DNA of 43,267 nucleotides from the IMG/VR virus record IMGVR_UViG_3300008261_000081, positions 1 through 43,267 of that record, one strand, 5' to 3'. Made by a program: the position numbers and the translations under genes. A model generated the notes under the pieces. That model was not told the origin of the DNA. It made no database searches and saw nothing but the letters and a program-made list of their open reading frames with translations. This DNA is from a virus. Positions 7,873 through 21,200 of this stretch are shown one piece after another. Every line of letters starts with the position of its first letter. Position 1 is the first letter of the stretch.

Positions 7873-10800
7873 TCATCTATTCTTGCTATAAGAAAAAGAA
7901 GTAGGCTTCTTATCCCCAATAATATTACTTGTAATAGCCATATTAAAATTTTTATCAGATATAGCCGATACTTTATTTAAAATAACTATGCGCATATCAT
8001 CTTTTATAGTGTTTGAATTAGTTTTAGTTTTTATTAGTTTATTTGGCTTTATTGTAAAGTAATCATTATATATAGGTAAATTTAAATTTTCTGGTCTTGA
8101 AATTCCAAGCTCTTCGTTCTCGTAAGGTATCATTCTACATAGTAATTCCTTATTTAAATTTCTCGACCATATATCAGAAGTAAGCAAAGTCCATAAAGGA
8201 TATTTAATGTTATTATCTCTAAAACCAACTAATACCTCAATTTTATTAATCAAATTGAAATAAAAATTAAATTTTGAAGAAGTCAATGGGTCTAGCGATG
8301 GCTCACGTGTTTTTTCAAAGAAATCTTCTTTTACATACGAAGACATTATCGAACCAATAAATAAACTTTTTAACTGATTTGGAAAACTGTTCAGCAACAA
8401 AGACAAATCATTAGTTGACGATATATTATGTCTCCTTGTAAATCCATTAGAGGAAGGATCTGTTTTTAAATTCAGAATAATATTATTTTGATTTCTTAAG
8501 TTCAAAGACGAAACCGTAAGAGTATTTCTTCTCTGATTTGGGATATTGATGGTTGAACGCTGTAAAGAGCTATTCATATTCAATTGCCGCTGCTGAGTGG
8601 CTATTGGTCTAACTTGTGAAGTTAATATATTTACAATTCTTGAAGCATTAGCTCTAGAGATAATATCCGAAGGTGACCTACGACCTATATCCTCTCTTGC
8701 TGCAATAAATTCTGGTTCTTCCTTTCGAACGTGAAGATCAATCTTCTGTTGTATATCTGTTGCGCTATTATTGCAGATGGTATTATTTTGGAATGAAGTT
8801 CGAAGTGTAACATTCTCTCCATCAGAGCTTAGTTCGACTGGTGGATTATGAAACTCACCAAGAGATACGTTTAAAGACGACAAGAAATCAGAAATATTAT
8901 TAACCTCTTCATTAGAAAAAGACAACAATTGCTGTTCAAAATTATTTAATAATCTACTATTAGGAGTAGTCAAATGTTCTTCTAGAATTGAATAATAATC
9001 ATTATTTATATTATTTTGCAAAAAAAGATTAATATTCAAGTTATTATCAATATTTACAAAAACAGGACTTAAATAGCCCATACCTGTAGTTAAATATGAA
9101 TTATCAAATTCAATATCTAAAAGCTGAGATGGGAAGTTAACATCTTCCCAAAACCTCATAGTCTCTTCTCTTACTCTGTCTAAAAGTTGCTCAGGGCTAA
9201 TTGCCAATAGGCCGTCATATCGATAGTCTGAAAAGTAATCATATCCTCTTGATATAAAATCAGAATCATACTGTTCGTCATTAAACCAGTGATTTACTAT
9301 AATATTTTTTATAGTATTTTTCCTTAAATCTTTTGATAAGATATCGTCTTCCCAATATGTTCTAAGTTCATCTCCTACTACGATAGCAACTCTAGTAATG
9401 AATTTGTCCATCATTGATATAATGGAAGATATGCCAGCAATAGTACCAGAGTAAGGATCAGCAAAACTTATAATCTGTTCGACAATATTCTTTCCATCTC
9501 TATTGTTTTTGAAAAATCCAGTAAATATATCAAAAACTTTAAAAAACTCAACTACGGCACTAAACCACGGAGCAGCAGTAATATCTGCTGCATATTCTTC
9601 GTACTGCTCTTTTATAAAGTGAGACGTGAATCTTCCAGATGATATATTGAAATTTCCTTTTTTATTTTGCTCATGAGAACCTTTTTCCCACCTCGCTACA
9701 TCGACATGCGGATCTTGTAATTCATAAATATATTTACTGGTATCTGGAATTGAGGCTTTCGCTAAATATCTATTTAGTAAATTCCTGCTTTCTCTCATTT
9801 TCTTGAGAAGAGAAAGGACGTAATCTTGTATACCATCTTGAATAGTGATCTCGACACCATATTGATATACGCCATCTGTTATGCTAGATATCGATTTATC
9901 AACTACTTTAAAAAATCTTAAATTATTATTTCCTATATCAAGATTATAATCTGATTCTTTAATAAGTCCATAACTTGTATCACGTGATAGTAGCATTCCC
10001 TGCGGATCATCAGACGAAAGCACCACTAATACAGGCGGCTCATCTTTATTGAAGACGCTATTGGAATTTATTTGATTACCAATTCTATTATAATCAAGAT
10101 TGTTTTTCACTCTTCTTCGTAAGATTTTAATTTCTTTAATCTTACTGTGCAGTAACATTTCAGAAATTTCTTCTCTAGAAGCATTTGAAATTAATTTTTC
10201 ATAAACAGAATTCTCCCTCAACATCTTCAGGTGATCAAAAGCAAATGTCATTTTTGCTTCTCTATTGGGAGATTTAGTGATGAAAATATCTGAGAAATAA
10301 TAATTTCTTGGCTTAGTTAAGCTACTACTATTTTTTAGAAATTGAAATTTACTATTAATGTCTGTAAAGACTCTATTTTCTAAAGCACTTAAATCAATTT
10401 GTATTTTTTGTAATTCATCAAATTTTCTGAAATCTTGTATCTTATCATTATTTACCTCCAATAAAACTAGAGGTTCCGACTTTGATGTAGGGGAAGAACC
10501 GGTAAACCATGAGTTAATACCATTTTCATGCACTGGACCTTGCCATACTTCACCCGACGTCTTTTTAAAGACAAAAGCTTTATTGTAAGTTTTGCCGTTG
10601 TTGATAACAATATCAGAACTTATCTTGCCATTTTGTAATTTAATAAAAGAATCCTGCGGTATATACGATAAATTATAATCATTAGCCAAGGCCTCAATAT
10701 CAATTGATGATAAGGCGAATAATGCTAAGTGATTTATGTTTTTATTAAAATTAAAATTAGTTTTTAAATTTATATTATGTATCGTATCACCATTGGCATT

Positions 10801-11337
10801 TACTTCTGAAGTATGCTGAGTATATGAACTCATGTCGCTTGATACATCGATTCCAATATTTAATTTTTTAAATAAAATATTCCTATGAATTGCATCATAG
10901 ATATCCTCATTTGGAAAAGCAAATTTAAGTATTTCATATGGATAAGAATCTTCTTTAAGTTTAAAGCCATTATTTAAAATAGTATTTATAGCTATTTTCG
11001 AACTTGATAGAGCGGCTGTTACATTTTCGTCAATACTGGCTATAATAGATATTTTTACATATTTAGTAAACTTATTCTCAAACCATTTACTTATCGGTTC
11101 TCCAGAGATGATCTCTTTTAAAGATAAATCTAAGGTAACATTTACCTTTTCATTTTGTTCTAGTTTCTGAATTACATTAATGTTTTCAAATTCTATATAA
11201 TTTTCTCTTGGATGTTGTATGTGAGGATCAGATTCCCGATGCTGTGAAATGACTTTATTTTCTAAAGTGATCTTGTCAATTAAAACATCTGGTAATATAG
11301 ATTCTAATAATCCTGCTTGATCTTTAGGAAATTTCAT
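7873..11337 (-). CDS. Predicted large virion structural protein (1154 aa), unrecognised
   Basis: I cannot assign a family. The start is set at the ATG at 11337. Its GGAG lies 8 nt upstream and it overlaps the previous stop as ATGA. A GTG three codons earlier coincides with that Shine-Dalgarno and is unlikely. The protein is Asn/Ser/Ile-rich and soluble. The N-terminal 200 residues look beta-rich, and the centre has helical stretches around residues 500-700. A C-terminal segment near residues 1020-1060 (INKIEVLVGF, then YPLWTLLTSDIW) looks like a conserved domain ending. There is no membrane segment beyond a short hydrophobic patch near residue 640 and no catalytic motif. Its place between the 309-aa and 832-aa structural genes implies a baseplate or tail-adornment role. 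Confidence 0.6.
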   Translation of the reverse strand: MKFPKDQAGLLESILPDVLIDKITLENKVISQHRESDPHIQHPRENYIEFENINVIQKLEQNEKVNVTLDLSLKEIISGEPISKWFENKFTKYVKISIIASIDENVTAALSSSKIAINTILNNGFKLKEDSYPYEILKFAFPNEDIYDAIHRNILFKKLNIGIDVSSDMSSYTQHTSEVNANGDTIHNINLKTNFNFNKNINHLALFALSSIDIEALANDYNLSYIPQDSFIKLQNGKISSDIVINNGKTYNKAFVFKKTSGEVWQGPVHENGINSWFTGSSPTSKSEPLVLLEVNNDKIQDFRKFDELQKIQIDLSALENRVFTDINSKFQFLKNSSSLTKPRNYYFSDIFITKSPNREAKMTFAFDHLKMLRENSVYEKLISNASREEISEMLLHSKIKEIKILRRRVKNNLDYNRIGNQINSNSVFNKDEPPVLVVLSSDDPQGMLLSRDTSYGLIKESDYNLDIGNNNLRFFKVVDKSISSITDGVYQYGVEITIQDGIQDYVLSLLKKMRESRNLLNRYLAKASIPDTSKYIYELQDPHVDVARWEKGSHEQNKKGNFNISSGRFTSHFIKEQYEEYAADITAAPWFSAVVEFFKVFDIFTGFFKNNRDGKNIVEQIISFADPYSGTIAGISSIISMMDKFITRVAIVVGDELRTYWEDDILSKDLRKNTIKNIIVNHWFNDEQYDSDFISRGYDYFSDYRYDGLLAISPEQLLDRVREETMRFWEDVNFPSQLLDIEFDNSYLTTGMGYLSPVFVNIDNNLNINLFLQNNINNDYYSILEEHLTTPNSRLLNNFEQQLLSFSNEEVNNISDFLSSLNVSLGEFHNPPVELSSDGENVTLRTSFQNNTICNNSATDIQQKIDLHVRKEEPEFIAAREDIGRRSPSDIISRANASRIVNILTSQVRPIATQQRQLNMNSSLQRSTINIPNQRRNTLTVSSLNLRNQNNIILNLKTDPSSNGFTRRHNISSTNDLSLLLNSFPNQLKSLFIGSIMSSYVKEDFFEKTREPSLDPLTSSKFNFYFNLINKIEVLVGFRDNNIKYPLWTLLTSDIWSRNLNKELLCRMIPYENEELGISRPENLNLPIYNDYFTIKPNKLIKTKTNSNTIKDDMRIVILNKVSAISDKNFNMAITSNIIGDKKPTSFSYSKNR

Positions 11338-12263
11338 CTTTTGCACTCCGCTTCACTATCCATGATATTAGTGATGATATCGTTATTTTGCTGCGCTGAA
11401 GGAGATATAGTACCTTTGAATTTAGATTCTTTACCCATTGTAAGGAATATATTTTCTTTTTCTTCTATCTCTATTTGAGTTAACAATTCCTCATCGATAT
11501 AATCATCGACGACAATATTGAACCAATAATTTACATAACTAGGATCCTCAGATGAATTCCTTTCTTCTATCGAAGTACCATTAAAATCAACTAAAAATCC
11601 GTCTTTAATTTTTTTATTAGTTTTTTTAAAAGCCAATTTTATAAGCTTCTCTTCATATGAAGTTGAATTGTCTATTATTAAATTTCCTTGAGAATCAACC
11701 TTCTCGACTAAGAATACTTCAATATCAAAATTTTCATTTTGAAAGATGGAATTCATTTCTCGGATATCAAATAATCCAAATTCCTCTTTCGTAACTAGTG
11801 ATAAATTAGCGTCATAATGAAGCTTGTAAGTAATTGGATCAATATTTATTTGAGGTATACTTTCTTCTGCTGATGAAATTATTTCAAGATTTGAAATATC
11901 TTTTATTTTTCCTTTTAATAACTGTATCTTCCAAGCTGGCATTTTATTAATACCTATCTCAGAATTACCAAGAGGCATTAATAACTTATGATTAGATTTT
12001 ACTGGGTTTACCGATCCTCTCCTTACATCTTTTTCTATACTAGAAAACACATATTGCGTTTTGAGTCGTGGAGTTTCTTCTTCGATTCTATTCTGTATTT
12101 CAACAGAATTTTCAACTATATTTGAGTATTGAGCATCGTATAGGATATCATCATCAAAAAAAGCATAAAGCTTTGGACTAAACTTACCAGTTGACAAGAG
12201 ATGCTTTCCATATTGAGTTAACTCAATATCAATCACTTCCTCTTTGGAATCAAAAAAAGACAT
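11334..12263 (-). CDS. Predicted tail/baseplate structural protein (309 aa) with shared N-terminal module
   Basis: This 309-aa protein opens MSFFDSKEEVIDIELTQYG and then has LLSTGKF ... YAFFDDDILYD. The spacing of the LT-x2-G, LSxG-x-F and F-x-DD-x-I-x-Y elements matches the N-terminus of the 311-aa protein at 4355-5290. I therefore read a common N-terminal module followed by divergent bodies. The body is acidic and contains beta-strand-like stretches, with no signal peptide or membrane segment. The ATG at 12263 is preceded by GGAGGTGATTA, a strong Shine-Dalgarno that also spans the stop of the 3888-aa gene 2 bp away. Its stop overlaps the next start (ATGA). This tight coupling suggests fixed stoichiometry with its neighbours. 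A structural role is inferred. Confidence 0.65.
   Translation of the reverse strand: MSFFDSKEEVIDIELTQYGKHLLSTGKFSPKLYAFFDDDILYDAQYSNIVENSVEIQNRIEEETPRLKTQYVFSSIEKDVRRGSVNPVKSNHKLLMPLGNSEIGINKMPAWKIQLLKGKIKDISNLEIISSAEESIPQINIDPITYKLHYDANLSLVTKEEFGLFDIREMNSIFQNENFDIEVFLVEKVDSQGNLIIDNSTSYEEKLIKLAFKKTNKKIKDGFLVDFNGTSIEERNSSEDPSYVNYWFNIVVDDYIDEELLTQIEIEEKENIFLTMGKESKFKGTISPSAQQNNDIITNIMDSEAECKR
11346..11349 (-). promoter_or_regulatory. Shine-Dalgarno (GGAG) fixing the start at 11337
   Basis: GGAG on the minus strand at 11349-11346 lies 8 nt before the ATG at 11337. It directly abuts and overlaps the alternative in-frame GTG at 11346, so the ATG is the plausible start. That start overlaps the TGA of the preceding gene by 4 nt (ATGA). 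Confidence 0.75.
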
Positions 12264-12265
12264 CG

Positions 12266-15200
12266 TTAATCACCTCCAGACTCAAGTAAGTTTACTTCAT
12301 TAATTATGCTAGAATTTGTATTTTTGATTACAACTCCTCCTTGGATTTTGCAAAGTTCAATCAAGCTACAATAATCATATGGCCAGTTATAGGTAAAATC
12401 ATTTATTTGATTATTTGAATTTATAACATTTGCCATATCCCAATAATTGGTATTAGCTTTTTTCTTGACTCTAAATACGAGCCATCTCATGTCATTAGGT
12501 AATTGACGTCCTTCAAAAAAATTATCTTTGCTTAATTCGTGTTCAATTGCTTGAGTTTCTAAAGATGAACCAATTGAAATTTTAGGCATTAATCCTTGCC
12601 AAATATTTGATAAGTCATCCTTGTCTAAATTGTGAGTAAATTCAAATATATACATTACAAATGGTTTAACTTTATTGTTTAAAACAGCATTTCTATTTAG
12701 AAAATTAAATTGTGGTGGTAAATTATATTTCTTCATTTTCTTTATCATATCAGTTACAGTATTATCTGGTAATTCTGAGTCGATCGGTCTTCTCATTGAA
12801 GAATCCCATAATGTAGAAGATATTGAGAAAAAGTATCTATCCATTATTTTTATTGTTTTAGCTCTTCTACGATCACGTGTCCCAGTAGGCTTATCAGTAA
12901 ATGGTATTAGAATTAATGCTTCAGATATCTCTTTACTATCAGCTATTTCCCCAATTCTTGATCTTTGTGATGTAAATCCGCATACATCCATAAGAGAGCC
13001 TATCTTATCATCGCATGCATTCAAAATTCTACGAGAATAGAATTCTCTATCTCTCTGTATTTCAACTTCTTTATCATCACTTAACAAATCTATATTCTTT
13101 TGAGAATCGATATAATAAATTCCAAGTTTTCCTGTTGGGTTCATTACAGGATCAGTCTTTGATTCCAAAGTTATTTTTGGATTTATTGTAGCGATAAGTC
13201 TCTCTAATTCACGTCTTCCTCTTCTATTATTCAAGAAGCTGCGATCATGATCATATATTATTTCTACTACTACTTTAGCACTTGTTGATAATCTGAAAAA
13301 CTCTCCATTGTCTTGCTCTTCGGACAATCTTTCACGAGATATACCTCTAATTCTCTCCCCATCAAATGAAGATACCCAGACTATTCTGGCGTCCCATGGG
13401 AAGCTTCTATCTCTCAATCTGCTCAGCTTTATATGATAGACAATAGCATTTGCCAAGTCTGATGAAGTTGGTACATTTGATGTGGCTGGTAAGACTAAAT
13501 CATCAATATTTGTAGCATATCTATCGGCTTGTAAATAAGCTTCAATATCATACTCTCCAGACATCCCTACTGAAAGATTTTCTAATGTTGCTCTTGGACT
13601 GGTACCGATTGTTCTAATGCATGCGTCGGCCGAGTAAGGTATAAATTCTGATGAGTTATCGGCTGACAATATTTCAGCTATAGATGAATTCATGTACTTA
13701 TCTTGCCATGAATAGAAATTCACTCTACCACCCACAGACTCAACGGCATTAGAAGGTTGTCCAATCTTTATATAATCAATTCTTCCAGTTGGATCTTTGA
13801 GAGTAATAATATTTCTATTAGCCTCTCTAGTATCACGAGGAATACCAATTAAAACTGAATAATCAATTGGTTGCTCTGAAGAACAGACTGGCGATTCTTC
13901 AATTGCCAAGAATATCCCCTGTTCTGAAGTTGGAATCTCGCCATAACCTCCCCACATGCCAGTACCACATTGGTTATCTTTATTAAGATAACTTAAGTTT
14001 TGTTCAGTTTTAAAATTAAGTACTGGACTTTCGAATTTTGGCGATATTGTCCAAACAGAATCCTCGCCTTCTTGAGCTATACCATTAAAATTTATTGACG
14101 ATTGAATTGGCATTCTCGACTGGTACGCTGGTGTATCCTGCCATTTATATGGCACTTCACCGATGGCGGCCAGATAAAGTTGAGAAGCAGTTAAAGATTG
14201 TCCTGAAGTTCTAGAAGAGAAAAGCTCCTCCATTTCTTCATTGATATAATCAATTTCTAAATTAAGAAGTAATTCACCAATTGTTGGCTGCCCAGTTCTT
14301 GGAGCTTTGAATTTTAATCGTGCCTTTGCACGACCATAGAAATAAGGTGGAACATAAGCAGCTTGAGAAGGATCAGCTACAGAGAGATGGTTTAAATCTC
14401 GTTCGGCATCTTCAGGCAAGTATCTCATAGAAGGACCAAAATAACGTCCATGAGTTGTTATAGGAAGACCATTATTGTCAACACCAATGACGATATCTTT
14501 ACCGTTATGCGGACTCATGATCATTTCGAAGTTATTTGTTTTATAGAGATGTACATCAAGATAGTATGTCCAGCCTTCTTCTACATGCTTCCACTGATTT
14601 TGTGGAGCTGATTTAAAGTTAGTTAAGCTATTATTTTTTAAGAAGAAGTTTGGTATTTCTGCTAAAAAGTTATGCATAGCCATTTCATATAATGGATTTT
14701 GCTGCCCAGTCCATTCAAAATATGGATACACTTCGTTTTCTTTTATACTTCTTGAATTATTCTTGTAGTTTTCTTGATAATAAGAGGGAGCTAACAAAAA
14801 TACTTTTGAATCTTCTTGCTCTATTCTATTTGGCAAATAATCCCTTAAAGATACCAAAGATTCGAAAGGTAACCTAAATGTTGGTAATTGATTGATTATA
14901 GCGCCTTCGGAATCAAATATTCTATTGACTAAATTCTCTTCAAAAGAAAAATTGTATGAGCTTGATATTCTACTATCAGTAAATGTATTTTCAATATATT
15001 GCAATATATTATTGACTGTCTGCGATAAAGATTGAACCGATAATCTGGCGAGGGATTCATTTCTCAGTAGGGAAGAGATAAAAGTTGATTCATTAAATCG
15101 ACTATAATTCCCACTCATATCTGCTATTTGAGTTCCATAAGTACGAAGTTCTTCAGCGAATTCATTGGCACGGCTAACCATCAGCTCTCTTGATAATTCT

Positions 15201-18200
15201 TCCACTTGTCTTGAAGAAGTTACAGCATTAAGAGATACTTGCCTATAAACATCATCAGTTACGATTTTATTTAAAATATTTTGAGCTAATGTATTTTCAA
15301 AACCAGATACAAATTCTTCTATTGGAGTTACATTCTTTACCATATTTTCAACAAAATCATAAATTTTATCTTTTAATTCATTTCCTGTTCTGCCAGAATA
15401 TGCAGCCCAGTCAACAGCAATACCAGACTTAATAGTGTTAAAAAGAATGCCCGGTGCAAAAAATGGTTGTAGAGCAGCTTGTTCTGTTCTAGCTCTTGCA
15501 TATGCTTGATTATCATCCTCTCCGGTAACATAAGGAATAATGCTATCATAAAATAAAGAGCCCAATTGCATAGCACGTTGAGATGGATAGAAACCATTAT
15601 ATGGCAGAAGCTTCTTTATGGCATCAACTTCAAGTCGTAAGACGTGGATACCAAAGTCTCTATGGTCATCCATTATCTTGGGTAGATAGTGGATTGTATC
15701 TGTGTGAGAATAGCACTTGAAGAATTCCTCTTTCCATAAGAAAGTATTACATATATTTGTTTCACTATTTTCTGTAACGCCAAGTCTCCACCACCCTACC
15801 AATTCAGAACAAGCAGTATTTTTGGCTAGTTGAATAACTTGTTCTCCACCTGCTTCTGAGATTACAGTCTCACCTTCATTCAATACATTAAATGGGCCAT
15901 ATCCCAGAGATAGTGGTGGTAATAATAAATAATCATTTAAATTAGGAATAAAAGTATTTGTTGGTAATTCAATACCACTTCTTAAAGTAGAGTTTAAATA
16001 TTTTCCAATATCTGCTATCCCAACTATGCTCTCAAAATTAATATACTGCTCTGTTGGTTCAGTATCATCTTCATTTAAGATAGTGATAGGAACTCTATTA
16101 AAATCAAAGAATATATCATAGTTTAATTGAACAAGCTTGCAAACTTTCATCTCGTCTCGCCATTCACTATAGATCTCATTAGCATCTTCACATTGAGACT
16201 TGAAGATTTTATTTGCTAAATTATTGAACAATCTTTTTGTTTTAGAATAATAGGCATTAGATTTATGATCAAAAAACCAACGGTAATCTTCCGGAGTGTT
16301 ATGCTTTTTATTTCTTGCATTACTTAAACTAAGTTCACTTAGGCCGGGATTTCCTCTATATAGAAATAGGTCTGTGGCTTTGCCGGAAAAATAACTATCG
16401 CCCGCCTTAGCAAAACTAATATGAGAAATAGTCTTTGGAAGATTATCTTTGAAAAGAAGCGTTCCATCGTTGATGAAAACATCAAGTGAATCTTCAGCTA
16501 ATCCAGCTATCTCTCTCATCCTTATCGTATTTGAGGCCTGAGAAGGAATCCATTTCCCGTCAATAAATAAAATCACTCTATGTCTATTTTCTGATGGTTT
16601 ATTTGATTTTCCACCACCAACATAATAAAGACATATATTTTTCCATTTATTCTTTATTTCACTTGCTTTAATAGCAAATATTAATTTATTCCCATAAGTG
16701 TCTTCCCATATAAGATCGCCATAATTACTATTTCCCTCTTGGAGATAAAAATAAGAAATCAATTTGCTTTTTGATGTCTGTTCACTTAAGAAGCGACTGC
16801 TGTTGACAACATTTCTAATATTTTTGATCGTCTTGTCGATACTAGATGTAAGCTGTTCAATCTCTCTAGAGATAGAAGTTCTCCTTTGCTCAAAAATTTG
16901 AGCAATAGTATCATTTGAAATCAAAGTATTATTTACTTTATTTAGATCATTTACTTTATTATCTAATTGGTTTTGTAGATTTGATAAGTCAAGTTTCTCT
17001 TTTTGAAGATCTATTATCTCGCCATTTAAAGATATATAATTATTATTTTCAATTTGAGCAAAAGAGTCAGAAGTAAATTCAAATATACCATTCTTGTTGT
17101 TTTGAGTATCTTGCAATAATACCCAAGATGATAGCATGAAAGAGTTATTCCACCTATCAATAAGCAAATCAGATTCCTTCGGTGGTGACGACCAATTCCA
17201 ATTAAATGTATTTGCTGTACCTATCTTTAATCCATTTAGTATAGTGTTATCAGATAGTTCAGTGACAAGTTCCGTTAAATCAAGTGATAAACTAATTTTA
17301 TTTTCTGACTCCAATTTAACAACTGGATATGGTTCTTTTGATTTCCAATTGTTAGCCAGTTCAGAGTCGATAGGCAACGGTTGCTCGTTGATGAACATAT
17401 CATTTACATTAGATATGTATCTAATATCATTAGCTAATAATGTCTCATATTCGCCATTAAATAATTCAGACCATCCAGATGCATAATTTTTTTGGCTTCT
17501 ATATGTTGAGCTGCTGCTAGTTGCACGAGATATGTTAACTCTGGATAAAGAACCTGAAAAATCATCTCTCTCAAAAGCACCTTTCATTTCAAGGATATTT
17601 CTATTATCAACATAAAAATCAGAAGAATTCTTATTGATATAAAAATCGAGATGAGTTGATATGTTGAATTCTGGAGTTATTGAATAATTCTGACCTATTA
17701 ATCTAATATCTTTTGAATACTGATCATAGTCATCGTGCCAAGGCGAATTTTGAGATATTTCAGCGGCCTTCCAAAGCCAAGCTTTTTCTGGTGCTTTTAA
17801 ACTTCTTGAATTATAAATAAATTGTAGCCTTGCTCTGGGGGCGATCCAAGAGTTGCTATCCTCTGCATCGAATACGTTAATATCATTTGATTCATTTGTT
17901 ATAAAATTATACGTATAGCCGTTATATTGAGGATCACCAGCCCACGTCAGATCTCCTCTCATATCAATATTCTCTTTATTTCTTGGCTTATATTCTAATG
18001 CCCACACTGAACTTCTTCTAACTTGATAGCCTAAAGAATTTAATCCTGTATGATTATCCAAATCATTATTCCAAGAAGTTCTCTCTCTCTTATCATCAGA
18101 AGCCCAGAACGTTCTTATTTCAGAAGCTCTTGCGTCATATCCTTCATAGCCTTCTTTTTCCTGATAGAATCTTCTACTTCTAGTCTTATTCAAGCCAGCA

Positions 18201-21200
18201 TTTCTATGCTTAGGAAAAATATTTTCCTTATATGAGGTCTCAAACATTCTTAAGCGGAAGATTCCCGCTGTATCATCAGGATATACTTCTTTATATCTTT
18301 CTGATATAAAGTCATACATTTGTCTTTTGATCGTCTTAAGTCCCAAATTCTTTTCCAAATAAGGATTAGCAAAATTCTCTATATTATTAGAATATGTTGT
18401 AGCAATATTATTGAATCTGAAATTTCTTGGCATTTCAGGGTCAAAAGAGACTCCTGTTCTAATAGGAGAATTCCATGAAACTACTGGTTCAACATAATTT
18501 GTTACTGTTTGAGATCTCCTCTCTCTAAAGAGAGTGAGACTGTCATTGTCATCTCTATATGAGATGACCTTTGGAACATCAAGATTTGAAATAATATTTT
18601 CTCTTCTCATCCTAGAGACAATTTTCTTTTCGTTATTCCTTATTTGCTTCCAAGTTGGCACTTGGTAAGGGCCATCACGATGAAGCAACATATCATTTAA
18701 AGTCAAATTATTATTTTCAAGTAACTTGAAAGTATTGTCATCATCTATAGGTAAGCCAGTAACATTTTTACCAACAAAATGTTCATAACATGAGTTATAA
18801 TTTTCTTGAACTAAATCATATGTTGAAGGATGATTCTCTCCTTCAAACTTATAATAATTATTTAAAAATGGTATGCCATCATCAATTATGATTTGTTCTC
18901 CATCTTTCTTGATGACAAGTTTAGAATATGTTGGAAGCGTTGGATCTAACTCTATTGTTGGGTAATATGATGCAATGTTTGGATACCTACTGACATACCC
19001 CCATGGACATATATTACGGATAATTAAATCATTTCCTACCTGCTCAACATAAGTCTTTTGTGTTGAAGAATTTATCCAAGAATACTGATAATCACTTCTA
19101 GGAAGCTGATGTGTTACGTAAGCATTATCTCTAGATGCTTTACATTCATTTTCTTCATCAATAATTTCTGGTCTATATGCTGTATTTCTATGATCTTTAT
19201 GGAAATTTGGTCTACACCTTAAATTTTCTTCTGTAGTACAATCAAGAAGAGCAACTCCCCTTCTATAGCTAGCATATCCCCATTTCTTTGTATGATATGT
19301 TAAAAGGTCTTTTAATATAAGTCTAACATCAAGATTTCTATAATTTAATCCATTATATACAGAAAACTCTTCTGCTTCAACATCTAACATTCCACGAGAT
19401 AAAGTATCTGGTGATCCCGGAGCAGAAAATCTCTGAACAAAAATATGTTCACTTCTTTCCCTCGAAGGAAGTTTAAAATCAAAAAGACCCAAAATTGATT
19501 CTGAAGAAGAGGTTGCTCCTTCTTGGATATTGTTTCCTTCCTTTCCTATCAACCATCTATTATTATTAGTTCTTCCAGAAGTTTGCACTACCTGATAATC
19601 AAACTTATAATTTCCATAATTTTGCTTTATATTTCTTATATTTACAGGTCTTTTTGTCTTTTCGTCACGATAATATTTTGCCTTAGGCTTATCATCATCG
19701 ACTGGCGAATAAGTACCATTTTCAAATTTCCAAGCCTCTGGTCTTTCTGATTGCTGATCAAAAGTTATATGTCGACTTTGTAAACCACCAACGTGTGTTT
19801 CGGTAAAAACACCTTGTAGTGGTATAACTTTATCATCGCCATATGTATCTGAATGGTTGCTATTCCAATATTTGCTTTCAGTATCAAGCTCTTTATTTAA
19901 CTCAAAAAGCGAAAGCATGCTTCCATTTAAACCCGTCTGCTCAGAAGCAATATTGAGTCTTGAATGTAAAAATGGAAATTTAACCTCTTGGTTATCTTTG
20001 CAATTTGAATTTGCAATATTACTTGCTTCTACGAAAGAAACTGAATTATTATCAGCTAATTCTGCTCTAACATAATCTATTTTTTTGCTGACCCTTGAAT
20101 TAATGCCAGAATGAATGTTGTTCTGGAAGTCAACATTAAATTTGTATGGAGACGATAAGCTTCTTATTGCAAAAGTCTGGCCTTCATATGTTCTTCTATC
20201 GCCCGCTACTTCATATGAAAGATTTCTCTTTGTATGATTTCCAAAATTTGTAGTAGTTATTGATTCTAGAATTTTTTGCTTTGAATCATCAACCTCTACT
20301 GTTCCAGATGTCAATTCAGAACTATCTCTCTCTGCTCTTTTTTTCCACCAAAGACAATTTTCATCCTGCTGTGAGGTTGCAGATCCATATTTCCAATTAT
20401 AAGTAGACTCATTTATACCTAAAATTGTTCCCTCTGGTGGTCTTTGATTTACTTCTAGTGTTGGAAACTTATTCCAATATTTATTTCTCTCCAAGATATG
20501 AGACTCAATCATGGTTCTCATATCTTCTGAGAAATTAGCAGAAGCAGGGATAAGCTGTTTTATCATCTCAGTGATTGAAGAATCAATCCACTTATAAAAT
20601 CTAATATATCTCTCCACTCTAGGTGATTCAATATATCTCTGAAAGAATATTTGTCTCAACTTATTGAGATTTTTATATTCCATCCTATATCTATTAACAG
20701 GCTCTCCAAGTAAATTATTAAACGATGAAATACCAGCAAATACCTGCATTATTTCTTCTGAAATATTTTGATACATACTTTTTTCAATAGCCCAAAAATA
20801 GTTGATTGGTCTAATATTTTTAGTAAAAAGTTCATCATCTTGATTCAAGATCTTGATTGTATCAGAAGAACTGATAATTTCAGGTTGGTTTTGTTTTGCT
20901 GCAAATAAATAATTTTTGTCTATGGCAAGTTCTTCAGGATAATAGAAGTCTCCTTTACCTGTATGCTGTGTTTTTACTATTTTACTAAGCCAGCTATATC
21001 TTGCATCTTCAGATGATTCAATGATACTTCCTCCGGAAACATCATCAACATAGAAAAAAGAATCAGATAGGATATTTTCTGCGCCGTCAATTCCATCAGA
21101 AGGACTAGCTTTACCTACTGTAGCAAAATCCCAATACAGACAAAGAGTTTCTATTTGTGGAACTCTTTTATTAATTGAAGTTTGATCAAAAAATGCTGGC

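Noticed and set aside
9003-9010. TATAAATA on the minus strand, resembling a T4 late promoter
   Set aside because: It lies inside the 1154-aa gene, over 1 kb from the next start, in very AT-rich sequence. A chance match is likely.
15373-15597. Minus-strand 74-aa frame inside the giant gene
   Set aside because: It is an alternative frame of the LamG gene with no Shine-Dalgarno and a low-quality protein sequence.
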